DNA of 64,000 bases from Chara braunii (lineage: Eukaryota > Streptophyta > Charophyceae > Charales > Characeae), in NCBI GenBank assembly GCA_003427395.1, contig BFEA01000249.1, positions 794,278-858,277 on the forward strand, read 5' to 3'. The notes under the pieces are model-generated. The model was given only the letters and a program-made list of their open reading frames with translations, made no database searches and was not told the origin of the DNA. A program made the position numbers and the translations under genes. Below are positions 10,378 to 21,671 of the stretch, one piece after another. Every line of letters begins with the position of its first letter. The first letter of the stretch is position 1.

Positions 10378-10849
10378 TAGCTCTGGAGGCGAGATCTTTC
10401 TCGAAGCTTGAAGTAGACTTGCCAGATGTTTTGGCTACTTATCTGTGTTTATCAATGATCATATCATGCTCTTTAAGTTTTTGAAATCTCAGGTTATCGC
10501 AGGCGCCACGTTCACTTTTACATGTATCCGAAGAAATTTTAACGCTAGAGAGAGACGTAAGAATACTCTCATTTCTTTGCTACACGTCCCCTGGACTATC
10601 AGCTTGTTACATAAATTTTCCCTCTCCAGCCTTGTCAAGCTCTACAACACTATTGATTTTTTATCCTCTACTGAAACTAGAGGAAAATTGAAAAGATTAG
10701 TGGGATCATTTATTTCTAAGAAAGTCGGGTTCGAATGCATGCATCGCATTGTGATAGAAATCAGATTCAATCCTTTTATTAGGAAATCTGCGGTCGCCTA
10801 CATCACCTATAACGAAATCAGAAAACGCGTTCAACAATCCTGCTTATGC
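10378..10849 (+). pseudogene. Penelope-like copy 2, truncated linker
   Basis: Homologous to 4141-4611 of copy 1 (AGATFTFTCIRRNFNARERR segment and following). It ends at the sharp homology break at 10849; the open frame runs on to 11029 in unrelated DNA. Confidence 0.6.
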
Positions 10850-11459
10850 AACTCCACGTCGTTGCTTGGTACTCTTGTTTTGCCTGCCACGTCGCTAGGT
10901 CGATCCCCACGGTGGATGACAGGGTGGTGCACCCTGAGTCCCCGCCACCTCCTCACAACTCTCCTTCCTCCCTGCGATACACCTGAGTTTCTGCAACCTC
11001 GTGGCCACCCTCCCTTCTTCGTGCTGTAGCGCAGCTTCGCCTTGCCACCCTCCTTCTCCATGCTCATCCTGCTGTAGCTTAGCTCCATCTTGCGCCGTCA
11101 CTGCGTCGTTCTCGGGTGACGGCGCCCAAAAATTTGCTCATCCCCAGACTGGAAACCAGGGGTGAACCTTACCGCCTCATGCGGGTATGTTCGCTCGACG
11201 TTATTTTAACGGGAGCAAAAACTCTCAAAAGTCCACTGAGTCCAGCCGACAGCGGCACACTGTGGAAATTTTGAAAGTGAGTCCCAGTATGCCACTGGCA
11301 GCTTAAACGCAAATGTGCAGCATTTCGTTTTTCCGTTTGGGAGGGCTACTTGTGGCGCCTGGGCGGGATAACGTAATTTGGCCTCCTACATTTTGACATG
11401 ATTTTGTTGGTTTGTCTCTTCCTTACGGAAGGAGGGGGAGGGGGGGAGGGGCTGCGACT
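10850..11459. other. unassigned stretch between Penelope-like copy 2 and gypsy A
   Basis: No gene or RNA recognised. GC-rich at first, with frames but no known motif. It could hold decayed LTR sequence of gypsy A, but no matching 3' LTR was found near 24.2-25.1 kb. Confidence 0.4.
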
Positions 11460-11697
11460 TGTGGGTGATCTCGGGTCAGCGGGTTAGCTGACCCAGGCCA
11501 TATATTCACCCACTTGCGACCCACCCATACAGCCTGATACAGGTGACCGAGGCCTGACATTGACCCGCCCACCACCAATCAAGACCAGCCAACTCAGAAC
11601 CACCCTCGCCTGACCCAAGCCGGGTTATTTACACCCACACCTGCGGGTGCGGGTAGGTGCACGTGGGTGCCGTTCTAGGTACTCGTTGCTCATCTTT
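11460..11697 (-). mobile_element. partial hAT-type relic related to the one at 13081
   Basis: The end at 11697, read on minus, starts CAAAGATGAGCA and runs into GGGT/CCCA-rich subterminal sequence with CACCTACCCGCACCC, matching the left end of the element at 13081 (CAGAGATGAGCA then CAGACCCGCACCC). The other end was not found, so the copy is partial and its left limit is a guess. Confidence 0.4.
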
Positions 11698-11699
11698 GC

Positions 11700-12799
11700 C
11701 CTACAGTTCGTTACTCCTCTCGCTAGGGTACCCTCTCCGACCCCGCTCACCCAGCGAGTGGCTACCTTGCAGGCCAACGTGGCACAGTTCCAGGCGGAGA
11801 TACTCACCTTGAGATAGCCTCACACTTTACGTGCTGCTCAGTGCTCACCCTTCATCTTCCACTTCGGTCTTGCAGGCTCATTTCCCTAGACCTGCTCCTC
11901 CAACTCTACCCTCCTATCATGCCACCCCGTCACAGCTGCTTGCGGCCGTTGCCTCCACCTTTGTTGGACCTTCCACCAGCAACCACGGCCCATAGCCTGC
12001 CTGACTTCAACTGCAGCACCGGCCTCGACATTTGCCACCGCAGTGCAGGCCGATCAGCCTCTCTCCCCTCTCCGTCATCATAGCGGTTTCCCCTTATGCG
12101 CCTGTCAAATATACCCGATGACGACGGCACACTTCCTGTGTCTCATTGGTTGCAGGCCGCCACACGTGCGTTGACACTGACAAACACTAGTTAGGAGTTG
12201 TGAGACAGCGCAATCACCGCATGGGAGAGCTACTATACCCATCGTACTCGCACAGGTGAGGCTCCCACTTTTGTGGACTTCACCGCCTTCCTTCATGACC
12301 TCTATGACACTCAGGACGACGTGACCAACGCCTTAGATAAGGTCGCCCAGACACAATGGCCTGGGTCCTCCGCACTGGCAGACCTAGAGTGTCACATTCG
12401 GGTGTTTCAGGACGTCGGCCGCTTTTGTGATGAAACACTCCTACCAAAGGTTCTTCAAACCAACAGGTTCCTCGTCAGTCTTCCGATTAACTACCGCATC
12501 AAGCTTTGGTGACAAACCTTCACCTCCCTAGAGCAACCCTACGAGGCTGGTCGACAGTACCAGAGGATGTAGAGTCGCTTCTCCGATGCCTCATCCTCTT
12601 CTCGACCACGCCCAACTCAACCTGGAGCGCCATTCTGTCTACAATAGAGTTCCCTCGAGTACCACGACAACTCTCCGACAAAGATCGACCCTACCCTTGG
12701 GGACGCCCCCGAGGACCTTGTGCTTCGGAATGCCAACCAGTACTACTTGGATGACGAGACTATCTCGATGGTCGACCACTTGCAAATAGTGATGTCTGC
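11700..12799 (+). pseudogene. gypsy A gag, N-terminal part (broken)
   Basis: Pieces of a Ty3/gypsy capsid-type gag in shifting frames: VATLQANVAQFQAEILTLR (about 11757-11814), a Pro/Ser/Thr linker, DDDGTLPVSHWLQAA (about 12116-12160), then FTAFLHDLYDTQDDVTNALD and ALADLECHIRVFQDVG in the open frame 12273-12512. The layout fits plant-type gag proteins that coat the genome. Frameshifts and stops are frequent. The reading is cut at about 12800 by the hairpin-ended composite and resumes at 19903 with the Cys-rich end of gag. Confidence 0.55.
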
Positions 12800-12803
12800 T
12801 GTC

Positions 12804-12833
12804 GGAGCAGAAACCCTTACAAGGGTATCTGGT
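12804..12833. repeat. subterminal palindrome of family H (composite A, left)
   Basis: ACCCTTACAAGGGT core with outer pairs A-T, G-C, A-T, C-G. A GTTTTTC tract follows. Confidence 0.7.
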
Positions 12834-13789
12834 TGGGTTTTTCAATGTCGGACGTTGTCCAACTTTTTCGTTAAATTGGGGAACTTGATGAAACTGACGT
12901 ATGCCAGAAGTCTATTCAGACTAGCCTATGACCGAGGGACAAAAACGATTCTGAACTAGGCGCTTATGACGTCCGATAACAATGGGGATAATCGGCAGTG
13001 TGACCAGTCATATGCAGTTTCTGGTAGGGCCGCGGAGGCACATGGTCGTAGGAATGCTAAGGGTGGTGACAACCCCTTGGCAGAGATGAGCACCAGGTAC
13101 CCAGACCCGCACCCACCTGCACCCACCCCACCCACGAGGACATTGGGTCAGGTGCGGGTCTTGATAAGGTGACCTGGGTGGGATGAGGGCGGGTCAAGGC
13201 CAGGTAGCCTGGGTGGGTGACAGGTGGGTCAACATTAGGCCTGGGTNACCCGAGTGGGTGGGTGACAGGTGGGTGAGTGCTAGGCCTGGGTCACCCGACC
13301 CACAGACCCAGGACAACCCATGAGGACCCCCCCCTCCCCCCAATCCCTGCACGAAATGTCCACCCCTCTAAAAAAGTCGAAGGTGCACGCAAGAAGCGTC
13401 AAGTCCCGCCGTCGGCCTGCCTGAAAAAAAAAGAAAGTCGAGTCCTCCTGAAAAAAAAAACAGGAACCTTCTTTCAAATTTTTCACACGCTGCTCTTGCC
13501 TCTTGGCGGCTGCACCACAACCCACGTTTGGATGAGTTACCGCTTTCAAACGGGATGTCGAATTTCGCTCCCATTAAAACAACACGGGGCGAACCAAACC
13601 ACAACAGGTGGCAAGATTGGCTCCCTACTTTCGAAGTTCTGGAGCGCTTCGAATTTTAGCGCCGTCATCCAACGACGGCGTACCGACGACCTGGGGAGCA
13701 ACAGAGCAGCTGCGAGCCACGCACCGACGATGAGGGGAGCCACGCACTGATGGCCTGACGAGCAACGGCGCTGCTACAAACGAGCAACA

Positions 13790-13792
<3 letters not shown>

Positions 13793-13874
<82 letters not shown>
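13793..13874 (+). repeat. (GA)n microsatellite
   Basis: About 41 GA units inside the hAT-type element. Confidence 0.95.
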
Positions 13875-13879
<5 letters not shown>

Positions 13880-13933
13880 TCCACTTTTCCTCATCCCTCC
13901 ACAAACACGCTCCGATTCAGGCGTGAAATCTGA

Positions 13934-13959
13934 TGAGAGAGAGACAGAGAGAGAGAGAG

Positions 13960-14004
<45 letters not shown>

Positions 14005-14019
14005 AATGAGAGAGAGATG

Positions 14020-14077
<58 letters not shown>
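13934..14077 (+). repeat. (GA)n followed by (CT)n, inverted microsatellite pair
   Basis: An interrupted GA run (to 14002), an 18-base spacer, then a CT run (14020-14077). The two runs are complementary and could fold into a long hairpin. Confidence 0.9.
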
Positions 14078-14080
<3 letters not shown>

Positions 14081-14334
14081 GTGTGTGTGAGCATGTTTGA
14101 TTTTGTCATGTCACGTTATAATATCATATTGTCTGCAAATGTTCGAAGGGATAGACAATAGCGGGCACGGTCGGCTGGGCGTGAAAAGATACTACATCCC
14201 GGGTGTGGGCGGGAAATGATTTTGTTGTGGGTGCGGGTGGGTATGGGTGAACCTTTTTTACGGGTGGCGGGTGGGTTGGGCGTGGGCGTAAAAATTTGGA
14301 AAAATGCTTGGGTGGGTTGGATGAGCTTCAAACC

Positions 14335-14354
14335 TTTTTTTTTTTTTTTTTTTT
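14335..14354 (+). repeat. poly(T), 20 bases
   Basis: Uninterrupted T run near the right end of the hAT-type element. Confidence 0.95.
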
Positions 14355-14430
14355 CTTAGTGTGGCATGTACTAAAAAAAATGTGGGTGGGTTGGGTGAAG
14401 TGCATTTAAAAGAAAAAATGTTCATCTCTG

Positions 14431-14673
14431 CCCCTTGGGGAAGAAAGTTGTGCCCTGCGGAAACCTATCCTATCGTAGGGGACCACGGGATGTACAGCTG
14501 GTGCACCCGGCGATCGCGGTGAAGGGGCGACGTGACCTCGGCCATCTCGACGGTCCGCGGGGTTACTTTGCATCGTCCTTGAGATATCTCTAATTTTATT
14601 TTATTTTTTTAACTCTTGCGTGACATGGCCGGGAGGGCTCCCGCCTCTTCGCGAGAAAAAGGCGGGGGCCGAT
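14431..14673 (+). repeat. family-H tail module, left (inverted partner at 14882-15118)
   Basis: Contains cctatcctatcgtagggg and gacatggccgggagggctcc. It pairs with the minus-strand copy at 14882-15118, roughly 80% identical by eye, around a ~208-bp AT-rich spacer, so the region can form a large foldback. Confidence 0.75.
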
Positions 14674-14881
14674 GCGCTCGACAGGTGGCGTCCTTGATGG
14701 GGATAACGACAAACTACCGTTGTCCCTGGTGGAACGACACTCGGGTAATGTAATTTTGATCAATACACATGGATTGTGCATATATATATATATATTACTA
14801 AATATAAGTATCATTTTTCTATTGATTTATCTAGTATTTTCATTATATAGATCTTATAAGTTTTAAGATATTGAAATATTA

Positions 14882-17800
14882 AGGCCCCTGCCTTTTTCTC
14901 GCGAAGAGGCTGGAGCCCTCCCGGCCATGTCACGCAGGAGTTAAAGACAAAAAAAAATCAGAGACAACTCGAGGACGATGCAAGGTAACCCCTCTGACCG
15001 TCGAGACGACCTCGGTCGTGTCCTCCCTTCGCTGCTTTAGCCGGGTGCGCCAGTTGTACATCCCGCGGTCCCCTACGACCGGTTAAGTTCCCACGGGGCA
15101 CAATTTTTTTCCCTGAGGGGTTGTCACCACCCTTAGGGGCATATCCCTACCGAGCTACTGACCCACGTGCGTGCTTTTAAATGCAATTGCAGAGGTAGGT
15201 CAGCCGAGTGTATTTGCTCACTCGCTATAGTATAGGTACACATGGTTATAACGCGTATTGAATCCGAACGTCGTTCGTCCATTAGGGCACTGATCTTCTA
15301 AGAACGAAGTGTACGCGGGTCGACTAGGACGGTCTCAACCAAGTTTGAAACCCACAGAGTCCTAGTCCCTTTAGACACCAGTTAAAAGAAGTTATAACAA
15401 CCATTCGTAATTTCATCAGGAGGGATCGACTGTAGTTGGTAGGATGTATATCCAATCTGAAATAACAAACGAAGTAATTCGAATTATCACGAGGTACATC
15501 CAATGAACACAAGATATAAATAAAATTCGACCACCTCGAGTCGGACTCAATGAAACAAATATCATATTGACCCGCCAACTAGAAGTTGGTTTCCACATTA
15601 ACCTCAATGCAGCCGACAAGGTAGTCGGACATACTCAGTTTTGACTTGATGAGATGGGCTGCCAAAGTTATTCATTCCGTCCTACCTCCGACCTAAGATT
15701 AAACACACACACACTCTCGTCTCCATTAATTCTCAATCTTCTTGAATGACAGGCTGCTTTGCGCATGATTCTTGATCGAGTGCATTGCTTGAAGTGTTGC
15801 ATGTCTCTCCCTCTAGGAAGTGGTCTGGGATACTCCTTGCTCGAGCACAGACTCAGATCTCAGAAGTTGGGCCGTCTCCACCGAATCGGCAAATTACCCC
15901 CTCCATAAAACGGTCCACTCGAGGTCTATAACAGGGCCGACTCCTAAAACAACGAACCCCCGCCCCAGATTCTTCCTATGAGAGAATGTATCCACCGCAA
16001 GTAGATTTTAGTTGTTCTTGTTTTTTCGTGAGTTCAGGGTAACTTAGACGAAGAAAGTCAGAGGAGGTAAAAAATGAGGACCATTTGGACGGGTATAGGA
16101 AGATGAGGTCATTCGGGATAGAAAGGGTCTTCTAAGGAAAGGACGAAATCCTTTTGACTTTATCTGCTTTATTTGAATCGAATTCATTTTACGGCGCATA
16201 CTGAATTAACGTTTTTCAAAACAACGCAACCTTCTTGACATGTAGGTAGGTGAGAAGTAAAAAGAAGACAATCCTTTTTCCCTCTTCTGGAATAGACATA
16301 GTCAACTACAAGCATTTTTCTACCTACCTGCACACTCCAAAAAACAACCAAAAGTCCAGGAAATCCGGCGACCCATACTCCCGTCAGACCCTTCTTTTCA
16401 CACGCATGACTATACACACTTTACTCAAGCTTTTCTTTCGACTGTTCAAAACAAACAGGGTCAAGCAAAGTGTGGGCTCATACAAGTGTGAAGGGAAAAC
16501 AAAGTTTCCTATTGACCTTGAGTGAAGTGGTGTCGAATGCCTCACTTACTCAAGAAAGTAAGATATACTTGTCGCCGAAGAAGACTTTAGTCCCGAGGTA
16601 AGTCTCGACCGACCAATGGTCTCGATTCACTCTTCACTCGCACGTCCTACACGAGACGGTCCCAAGTGTGAAAACTGTGAGCCGCACACACTAAAAAAAA
16701 AACAAAAAGGTCCCACGTCAATCCCAACTGGTCCCAGATAGTTCCAGATGGTCTCGCACTATACCTGATGACCACGCCTGCCAAAACCACTTCTACCAAG
16801 CTTCACAAAAAAAATAATGTCTGTGAATATCAATTTCACTGGCACCGCTCGTCCTACCCACATGCCTCGCGGTCCCAAAATATCTGACAGGGACAATGCC
16901 AATGGCCTTGCTACCGCCGGCGCGCACACACATTAAAAAAAAAACGGTGTGTCGATCCACTTTGACAAGCCTGGTCCAGCTAACAGACTATCGTCAATAC
17001 CTCTAGTTCCGCCTGTTGTACCACCGCAATAGTCACTAAACAATTTTTTCCTTTTACTGACGTTGACGACGAGCCCCTCGTCGCACAAAAAATGTCCAGC
17101 ACTCTCCCTTCACTTAGTGCCTTCCTGACGAACCTCAATTTTGGCAGTGTAATGCTGCAAAAGTGGTTGTCGTTGACGTCGATAATTTTCTGTGGCATTT
17201 CCCCACAGAGGTGGGAAAACAGCCTGCCGAGGTCCACCCGTTGATACCACTGCTAGTAAGTCCTCATGTTCCGCCGACGCCGCTGAAAACCAGCATCAAA
17301 TTAATACAATTTGGGCCCTGGACAAAATTCAGGCCCAAAACTGCCTCCTGTCGTACCGCCTTGGTCCCGCAGAGTCCTAGGTGCCGCTCCACTGGACCAG
17401 CACCAGCCAAAGGGAAGTGGAGCAGACTGCTCCCTACCCCGACTACGGCTGCCCTGCTCCTCTCGCGCTCCACTGCAGACCTCCAACCTTGTCCCACGTT
17501 GCTTCTGGCAGCTCCTCCAGCAGCCCAGCAACACTCAAGTGTGCTTGCCACACACTGGCAACACGAGTGTTTTCTGTGTGGCAGCTGGGGACAACTGCCT
17601 AGGAGGGCTGGACGTCACTCCAACCCCCAGGCAAAATCGCGGGCTCACAGGGAACCCTTCATCTGGCCAAGATCAAAGGTTAACTGTGGCCGCACGACAG
17701 TCACAGCCTTAGTGAGGGCAGTTTTTTTAACTCTCCAATTTTTCTTTTTCTTTTCTTCTCCTCAGTTATCTCGGAATTTTACGAGATAGCTGAGGGCTTG

Positions 17801-19902
17801 ACATTTCCAAAACTACTTCTCTTATTTTTTTTATAAGGGGTTGGAGAGATACAACCCCTTTTATTTTAATGTATCTGGACCTGTTTCCCATGACAGATTC
17901 ATCGGGGAAAAAACTTTTAGCCTTTTTCTCTATGACCCCTCAGTTTTCAGGCTCCCTCTAAAGAATGGGAGCCTAACAGTTACCTCTGGCAGTTTGGGTC
18001 AGAGGTAGCACCTCGTGAGGACAAGTGTCCTCACAAGAATAAAGAAAAGAAAACAAAAGAAAAATAAAACAAAAAATAAATCTCACTATACTGCACTTGG
18101 CCCTTACCTCAACCAGGTGCATGTTGTTGCATGCAACATCCCACTCCTTACTTTCCTCTGCCCTCCCTTGAAAACGGGGAGAGCAGTTGGCAGGTTGGGA
18201 GAAGTAGGTCCTCCCCTCCCAGCTTCCACGTTCTCCCTCTCTCTTCCTCTCAACCATCCTAGCTCCCTCTTCCTTTCCACGTGCGCGATCTGAGCAGTGG
18301 GATCTACTATCCCACGACTGAAAATATTCGCGCCAGCCAAAGATGGGAGTCAGTTGTGCTCCCATACAGCCAAAACAGTTGCGGCCTCTTAGTTGGCGCC
18401 TGTTACTCCAGCAATGGTGTATGTTTCTTTCCCTAAAAGAGAGGGAAAGGAAAACAAAAACAACATTGTATATTTCCATGTTCTAGTGGGAGATTCTTTC
18501 GATTTTGCTCTACCTATTTGTGGAAGTACCATGCGGCTAACGTCAGGTAAGTATGCGACTTCCTTTCCTCTCGCTATTTCCACGTTCCTCGCGCACACAG
18601 ACCCGACAGTGTATAGTTCCATGTTCTAGCGGGAGATTCATTCGATTTTGCTCATTCTGTTGTTGAAAGAAGGTGAGGCCAAACCAAAAGCGCGTTCCTC
18701 GAAACGAATGGGTTTCTAAACAACTCAGGCTAAAGAAAAACAAAGATCTAAAAATCTAAATGAATAATTCTAAAACAAATCTAAAAAAAAAACTAGAAAA
18801 CGCAAAAAACGAAAATCACGACTTACCGAGAAACGACCTAACGCCCTGAAAATGGGCGCCCGTTTCCTCCTTCCCAAGGACTCTGAGTCCCTATTTCTTC
18901 TGACCTCGCCACATGGTGCTTAGTTGCTTCCAGGTGTAATAAGGTTTTTTTTTTTGTTTTTTTTTTTCTATTGGAAAAAAAACACTGTTGGCATAGGCCA
19001 ACGACCATTTTCTTCCCTTCAATGGGCATGTGACTGGCCTTGGCAGTTTATGATATATAGATCCGAGTTCGATCCCACGAGGGATCGGAATTATTTGAAC
19101 CGTCTCTCGATTTATGCGTGTCATCTTTGCGCAGGGGTCACGCAGTATCCGCGCGGGCGATTTCAGCCGCGCGATCTTATGATCACTCGGCCGAAATTGG
19201 TCGCGCCACACTGCCCTGACCCAACGGAGGCTCCCAAAAGGAGCTAGCGCCAATAGCACGCATTCAGGTTTCATTCCCCGTATCTATGGCGTGGCGGTCT
19301 GATGCGTTTACCTACTGGGCTAGCTCCTATCCTGGGAGCAGAGAGGGAAACTCTTCTATTTGAAGGTTTGTACCCAATAGGCCATCTGCCTGTGGCTTGG
19401 AAGGTTTTATGCACCTCGCCCCCCATAACAGGTTGTCATGTCCACGGCTTGGACGGACACCCAATTAGGTGGGCCACAGCATCGAATTCTCGGCCCTCGG
19501 TGCAAAATCCAACCCCGAGGGCCTGGTAATTTAGAAAAATAAACAAACAGACTTTTTTTTCCTTCTGCGTCACGGTTTCGTGCCCTGCATGGCTACTCTC
19601 TTTTTGGCCCTATTAAGTCCTGAATCGTGCGGCTGCTAGTCTTAGCATTGCTACGACCGTGTACCTCCGTGGCCCTGCTAAAAACTGCATATGACTGGTC
19701 ACACTTTCGATTATAGCTATTTTTCTCGGACATCATAAGCGTCTGGTTCAGAAAAGTTGTAGTCCCTCGGTCATAGGCTAGTCTGAATGAACTTCTGGCA
19801 GACGTCAGTCTCATCAAGTTCCTCAATTTAACGAAAAAGTCAGAGAGCGTCCAAAATTGAAAAACCTGAGCAGATACCCTTGTAAGCGTTTCTGCTCCGA
19901 CA
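14882..19902 (-). mobile_element. family-H copy, right arm of composite A
   Basis: On minus, the hairpin end is at 19902-19641 and the tail module at about 15300-14882, the latter diverged from the tail of the right 7 kb arm (49020-49440). The copy is about 5 kb. Between 15300 and 19640 I see no recognisable protein. The longest frame there is 208 codons (17163-17789, plus) with no motif I know, and a 38-base direct repeat with ccatgttctag.gggagatt occurs at 18477 and 18619. It includes long A/T stretches. The extreme tail end (…cgatgcgct…ACGACA) is missing at 14881. Confidence 0.5.
19868..19897. repeat. subterminal palindrome of family H (composite A, right)
   Basis: A 30-base near-perfect palindrome, GAGCAGATACCC at one side and GCGTTTCTGCTC at the other. 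Seven outer pairs are complementary, although the base sequence differs from copies at 1382 and 32120. Confidence 0.75.
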
Positions 19903-20200
19903 CCACCATGGGTCGTGCTTGGAGTTAGCTTGTACAGCCTGGCGCCCGCACGTTCGTTGTTCCTCAGGTAGACCTTCCACAGGGTTCCGCCCCTCCTCGT
20001 CGAGCCGTATACCCTAAGGAGCGCGCAACCCTTGAGGCACGTTGCCTTCGTTGCCGCCAAAATGGACGCACCTCCTCCGTGTCCATACCATGTCACCCTC
20101 GATCAACACTATGCTGACATCTCTCGTCAACACCGATCTTAGTCCCCCCCCGGCCTAGCTCGACCAGTCTCAGCTAGCCACAGTGCAGTGTACTGTTGAG
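19903..20200 (+). pseudogene. gypsy A gag, C-terminal Cys-rich end
   Basis: Continues gypsy A after composite A. ERATLEARCLRCRQNGRTSS (about 20018-20077) resembles the first half of a CCHC zinc knuckle preceding protease; the His/Cys half is out of frame. Stops follow near 20140. It gives the correct order gag - protease - RT for one interrupted element. Confidence 0.45.
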
Positions 20201-20428
20201 GCCTCGCACGTAACCGACTTCTCGATCACCAAGTCGGGCTTTTCCCCTTTGGCTACCACACCAGAGGATCCTTAACACACAACAGACATAGTCCCCTCCG
20301 CTCCATTGTCTGTCAAGATACCGTCTTCCCCATGTCAGACCCCCACATCTAGTTCTGCCCCATAGCAGACACGTCACGCCATTCGCACAACTCGTTGTAG
20401 TGCTCAGCTGACGACTCCCAATGACATC

Positions 20429-20866
20429 GTGTCATCTCTCCTAGATTTAAACATGCTTCAGGCTCGTCAGGAGCGACTCACGAGACTCGTAAACGTCCTG
20501 GGTCATCCTCTCGCTCTTCTCTCTGACGTTGCTCGCACCCTGCCCATCATTCCTATTTTCCTGGGGACATCTATGAGGGTGTACTGTGCTGTATGGGACT
20601 CCGGCTCGCAGGAAAATTATGTTCACCTTCACGTGGTTGAGGAAGCTCGCCTCGCTACCTCCGGATTTCGCTTTCCGATCTTTGTTACCCTCGAAGATAA
20701 CAAGACGCAGTGCTTCTTCGATCAAACGGTCCCCAATCTCCACTTTTCCCTCACCCTCCAGCCACCGGATAGTACTCAAGCGGCTCGATGCTACCACTCC
20801 TCCGCATACTTCGAAGTGTTGGAGACTGGTTACGATTTTATCCTTGGCACTCCCTTGTCTCGCTAG
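20429..20866 (+). pseudogene. gypsy A retropepsin-like protease
   Basis: Open for 145 codons. CAVWDSGSQENYVH (about 20588-20630) holds the Asp-Ser-Gly active-site triad of retroviral-type aspartic proteases and GYDFILGTPLSR (about 20829-20864) the flap-distal ILG motif. It normally acts as a dimer to cut the gag-pol polyprotein. TAG at 20864-20866 ends the frame where the polyprotein should continue. Confidence 0.6.
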
Positions 20867-20948
20867 TTATGTGGCACAAAGGCCGAATGGGCGACCACGA
20901 CACTCGTTTTCAAAACGAAGTGTGGTCAGACCCAACGAGTCTCGTTGA

Positions 20949-21671
20949 TTGGAACCACGGACCTTCTCGACTTACCTCCCCAGGAACTTCATCCCTCTAG
21001 GTCCCACCCAGACAACGCCTTTAGTTCTCCTCGCCATTTTGCTCACTTTATACGTCATGAATCTTCTTTGCTATGATCCACTCTGTGTAGAGGTTGAGCT
21101 CATCTCGTTGGGGCCAGATCACCCTAACCTTTCCTCCGTCTTCGCGGCTCCCGTCTCTACATCCACCCCTCAGTCTATGGATACCCCCTCGACATCCCAA
21201 GTTCCTAAACCGTCCACTGTCGAGTCCACACATATGTCTCGTGTCGATGCAGACGTCGAGGAATTCACACGGTTCACAACCGGCTTAGAGCCCGCCGTTC
21301 ACGATCTGATTCGAGAGTACCGCAACATTTTCCTCCCGTATTTCGCATACATCGAGATCCCTTCGATGCGTGGTGTTGAACATTCGATCCAATTGTTTCC
21401 ATTCGGCCTCATCAACGCACCCGCCACCTTCCAGACGACGATGAACGATATCTTCCGGGACATCCTTGAAGAATACGTTCTCGTATACCTAGATGACATT
21501 TTGGTCTACAGTCATGCCTTAGAAGACCACCTCAGACACCTAGGAGATGTCGTACAGCGCTTACGCAAGCATGACTTCAAGCCAAGCTTAGTAAGTGTCG
21601 CTTTACCCAACGCAAAGTGGACTTCTGAGGACACCATGTGTCTGACTAGAGTCTCCACATGGACGACGTGA
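20949..21671 (+). pseudogene. gypsy A reverse transcriptase, internally deleted
   Basis: The frame has a long Ser/Thr/Pro-rich N-terminal linker, then the segment before RT (FTTGLEPAVHDLIREYRNIF, about 21270-21330), then jumps at about 21395 directly to FPFGLINAPATFQTTMN (21400-21450) and EYVLVYLDDILVYSHALEDH (21469-21530) with the YLDD catalytic motif. RT motifs 1-3 (fingers and first catalytic Asp) are missing between GVEHSIQL and FPFGL, so this is a deletion derivative. The deletion keeps the frame. Downstream the frame is lost at 21671. Confidence 0.65.

Larger units (their letters stand above)
8213..10849 (+). mobile_element. Penelope-like retroelement, copy 2 (RT missing)
   Basis: Nearly collinear with copy 1 from 2007 to about 4611, at high identity. 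Homology stops sharply at 10849 (after tcctgcttatgc), where unrelated DNA begins, so the linker is cut and the RT is absent. Its upstream neighbour is copy 1 in the same orientation. The bases just before both copies are similar (attcgcg and attcgca), as expected if copy 1 kept a stub of a previous 3' end or if microhomology guided insertion. The coding part is better preserved than in copy 1. Confidence 0.75.
13081..14430 (+). mobile_element. non-autonomous hAT-type transposon
   Basis: Terminal inverted repeats CAGAGATGAGCA (13081) and CAGAGATGAACA (read inward from 14430) are flanked by an exact 8-bp direct repeat CCCCTTGG at 13073-13080 and 14431-14438. An 8-bp duplication with CAG-type ends is characteristic of hAT elements. 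The uninterrupted form of the site survives in the other H arm (about 15105-15145, minus), supporting a real insertion. The interior holds GGGT/CCCA-rich subterminal blocks (13085-13320; 14180-14400), three GA/CT microsatellites and a T20 run, with no transposase. Confidence 0.8.
12800..14739 (+). mobile_element. family-H copy, left arm of composite A (short body, hAT nested)
   Basis: Removing the hAT insertion (13081-14438) leaves about 580 bp: the hairpin end directly joined to the tail module (ggtggtgacaacccc...cctatcctatcgtagggg ...tgacatggccgggaggg...cgatgcgctcgaca...ggaacgaca). This matches copy C in layout. The end ACGACA at 14739 mirrors TGTCG at 12800. Confidence 0.6.
12800..19902. 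mobile_element. composite A: two family-H copies, tail-to-tail, inserted in gypsy A gag
   Basis: Outer ends are inverted copies of about 262 bp (12800-13061 and 19641-19902, roughly 80-85% identical by eye), each starting TGTCGGAGCAGAAAC and carrying the ACCCTTACAAGGGT-type palindrome. Inside, two tail modules face each other (14431-14673 plus; 14882-15118 minus). Gypsy A gag is interrupted exactly at these ends, so the 7.1 kb unit inserted into it or formed there. No clear target duplication was found directly outside the ends. No transposase-like frame was recognised. Confidence 0.65.

Noticed and set aside
17163-17789. 208-codon frame as a host gene
   Set aside because: No domain, unusual composition, overlapping open frames on both strands in a GC-rich patch inside a mobile element.
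19050-19110. tRNA-like T-arm (gagttcgatccc)
   Set aside because: No matching acceptor, D and anticodon stems could be built around it.
12800-19902. DIRS-type retroelement because of inverted ends
   Set aside because: No RT or tyrosine recombinase is present between the ends.
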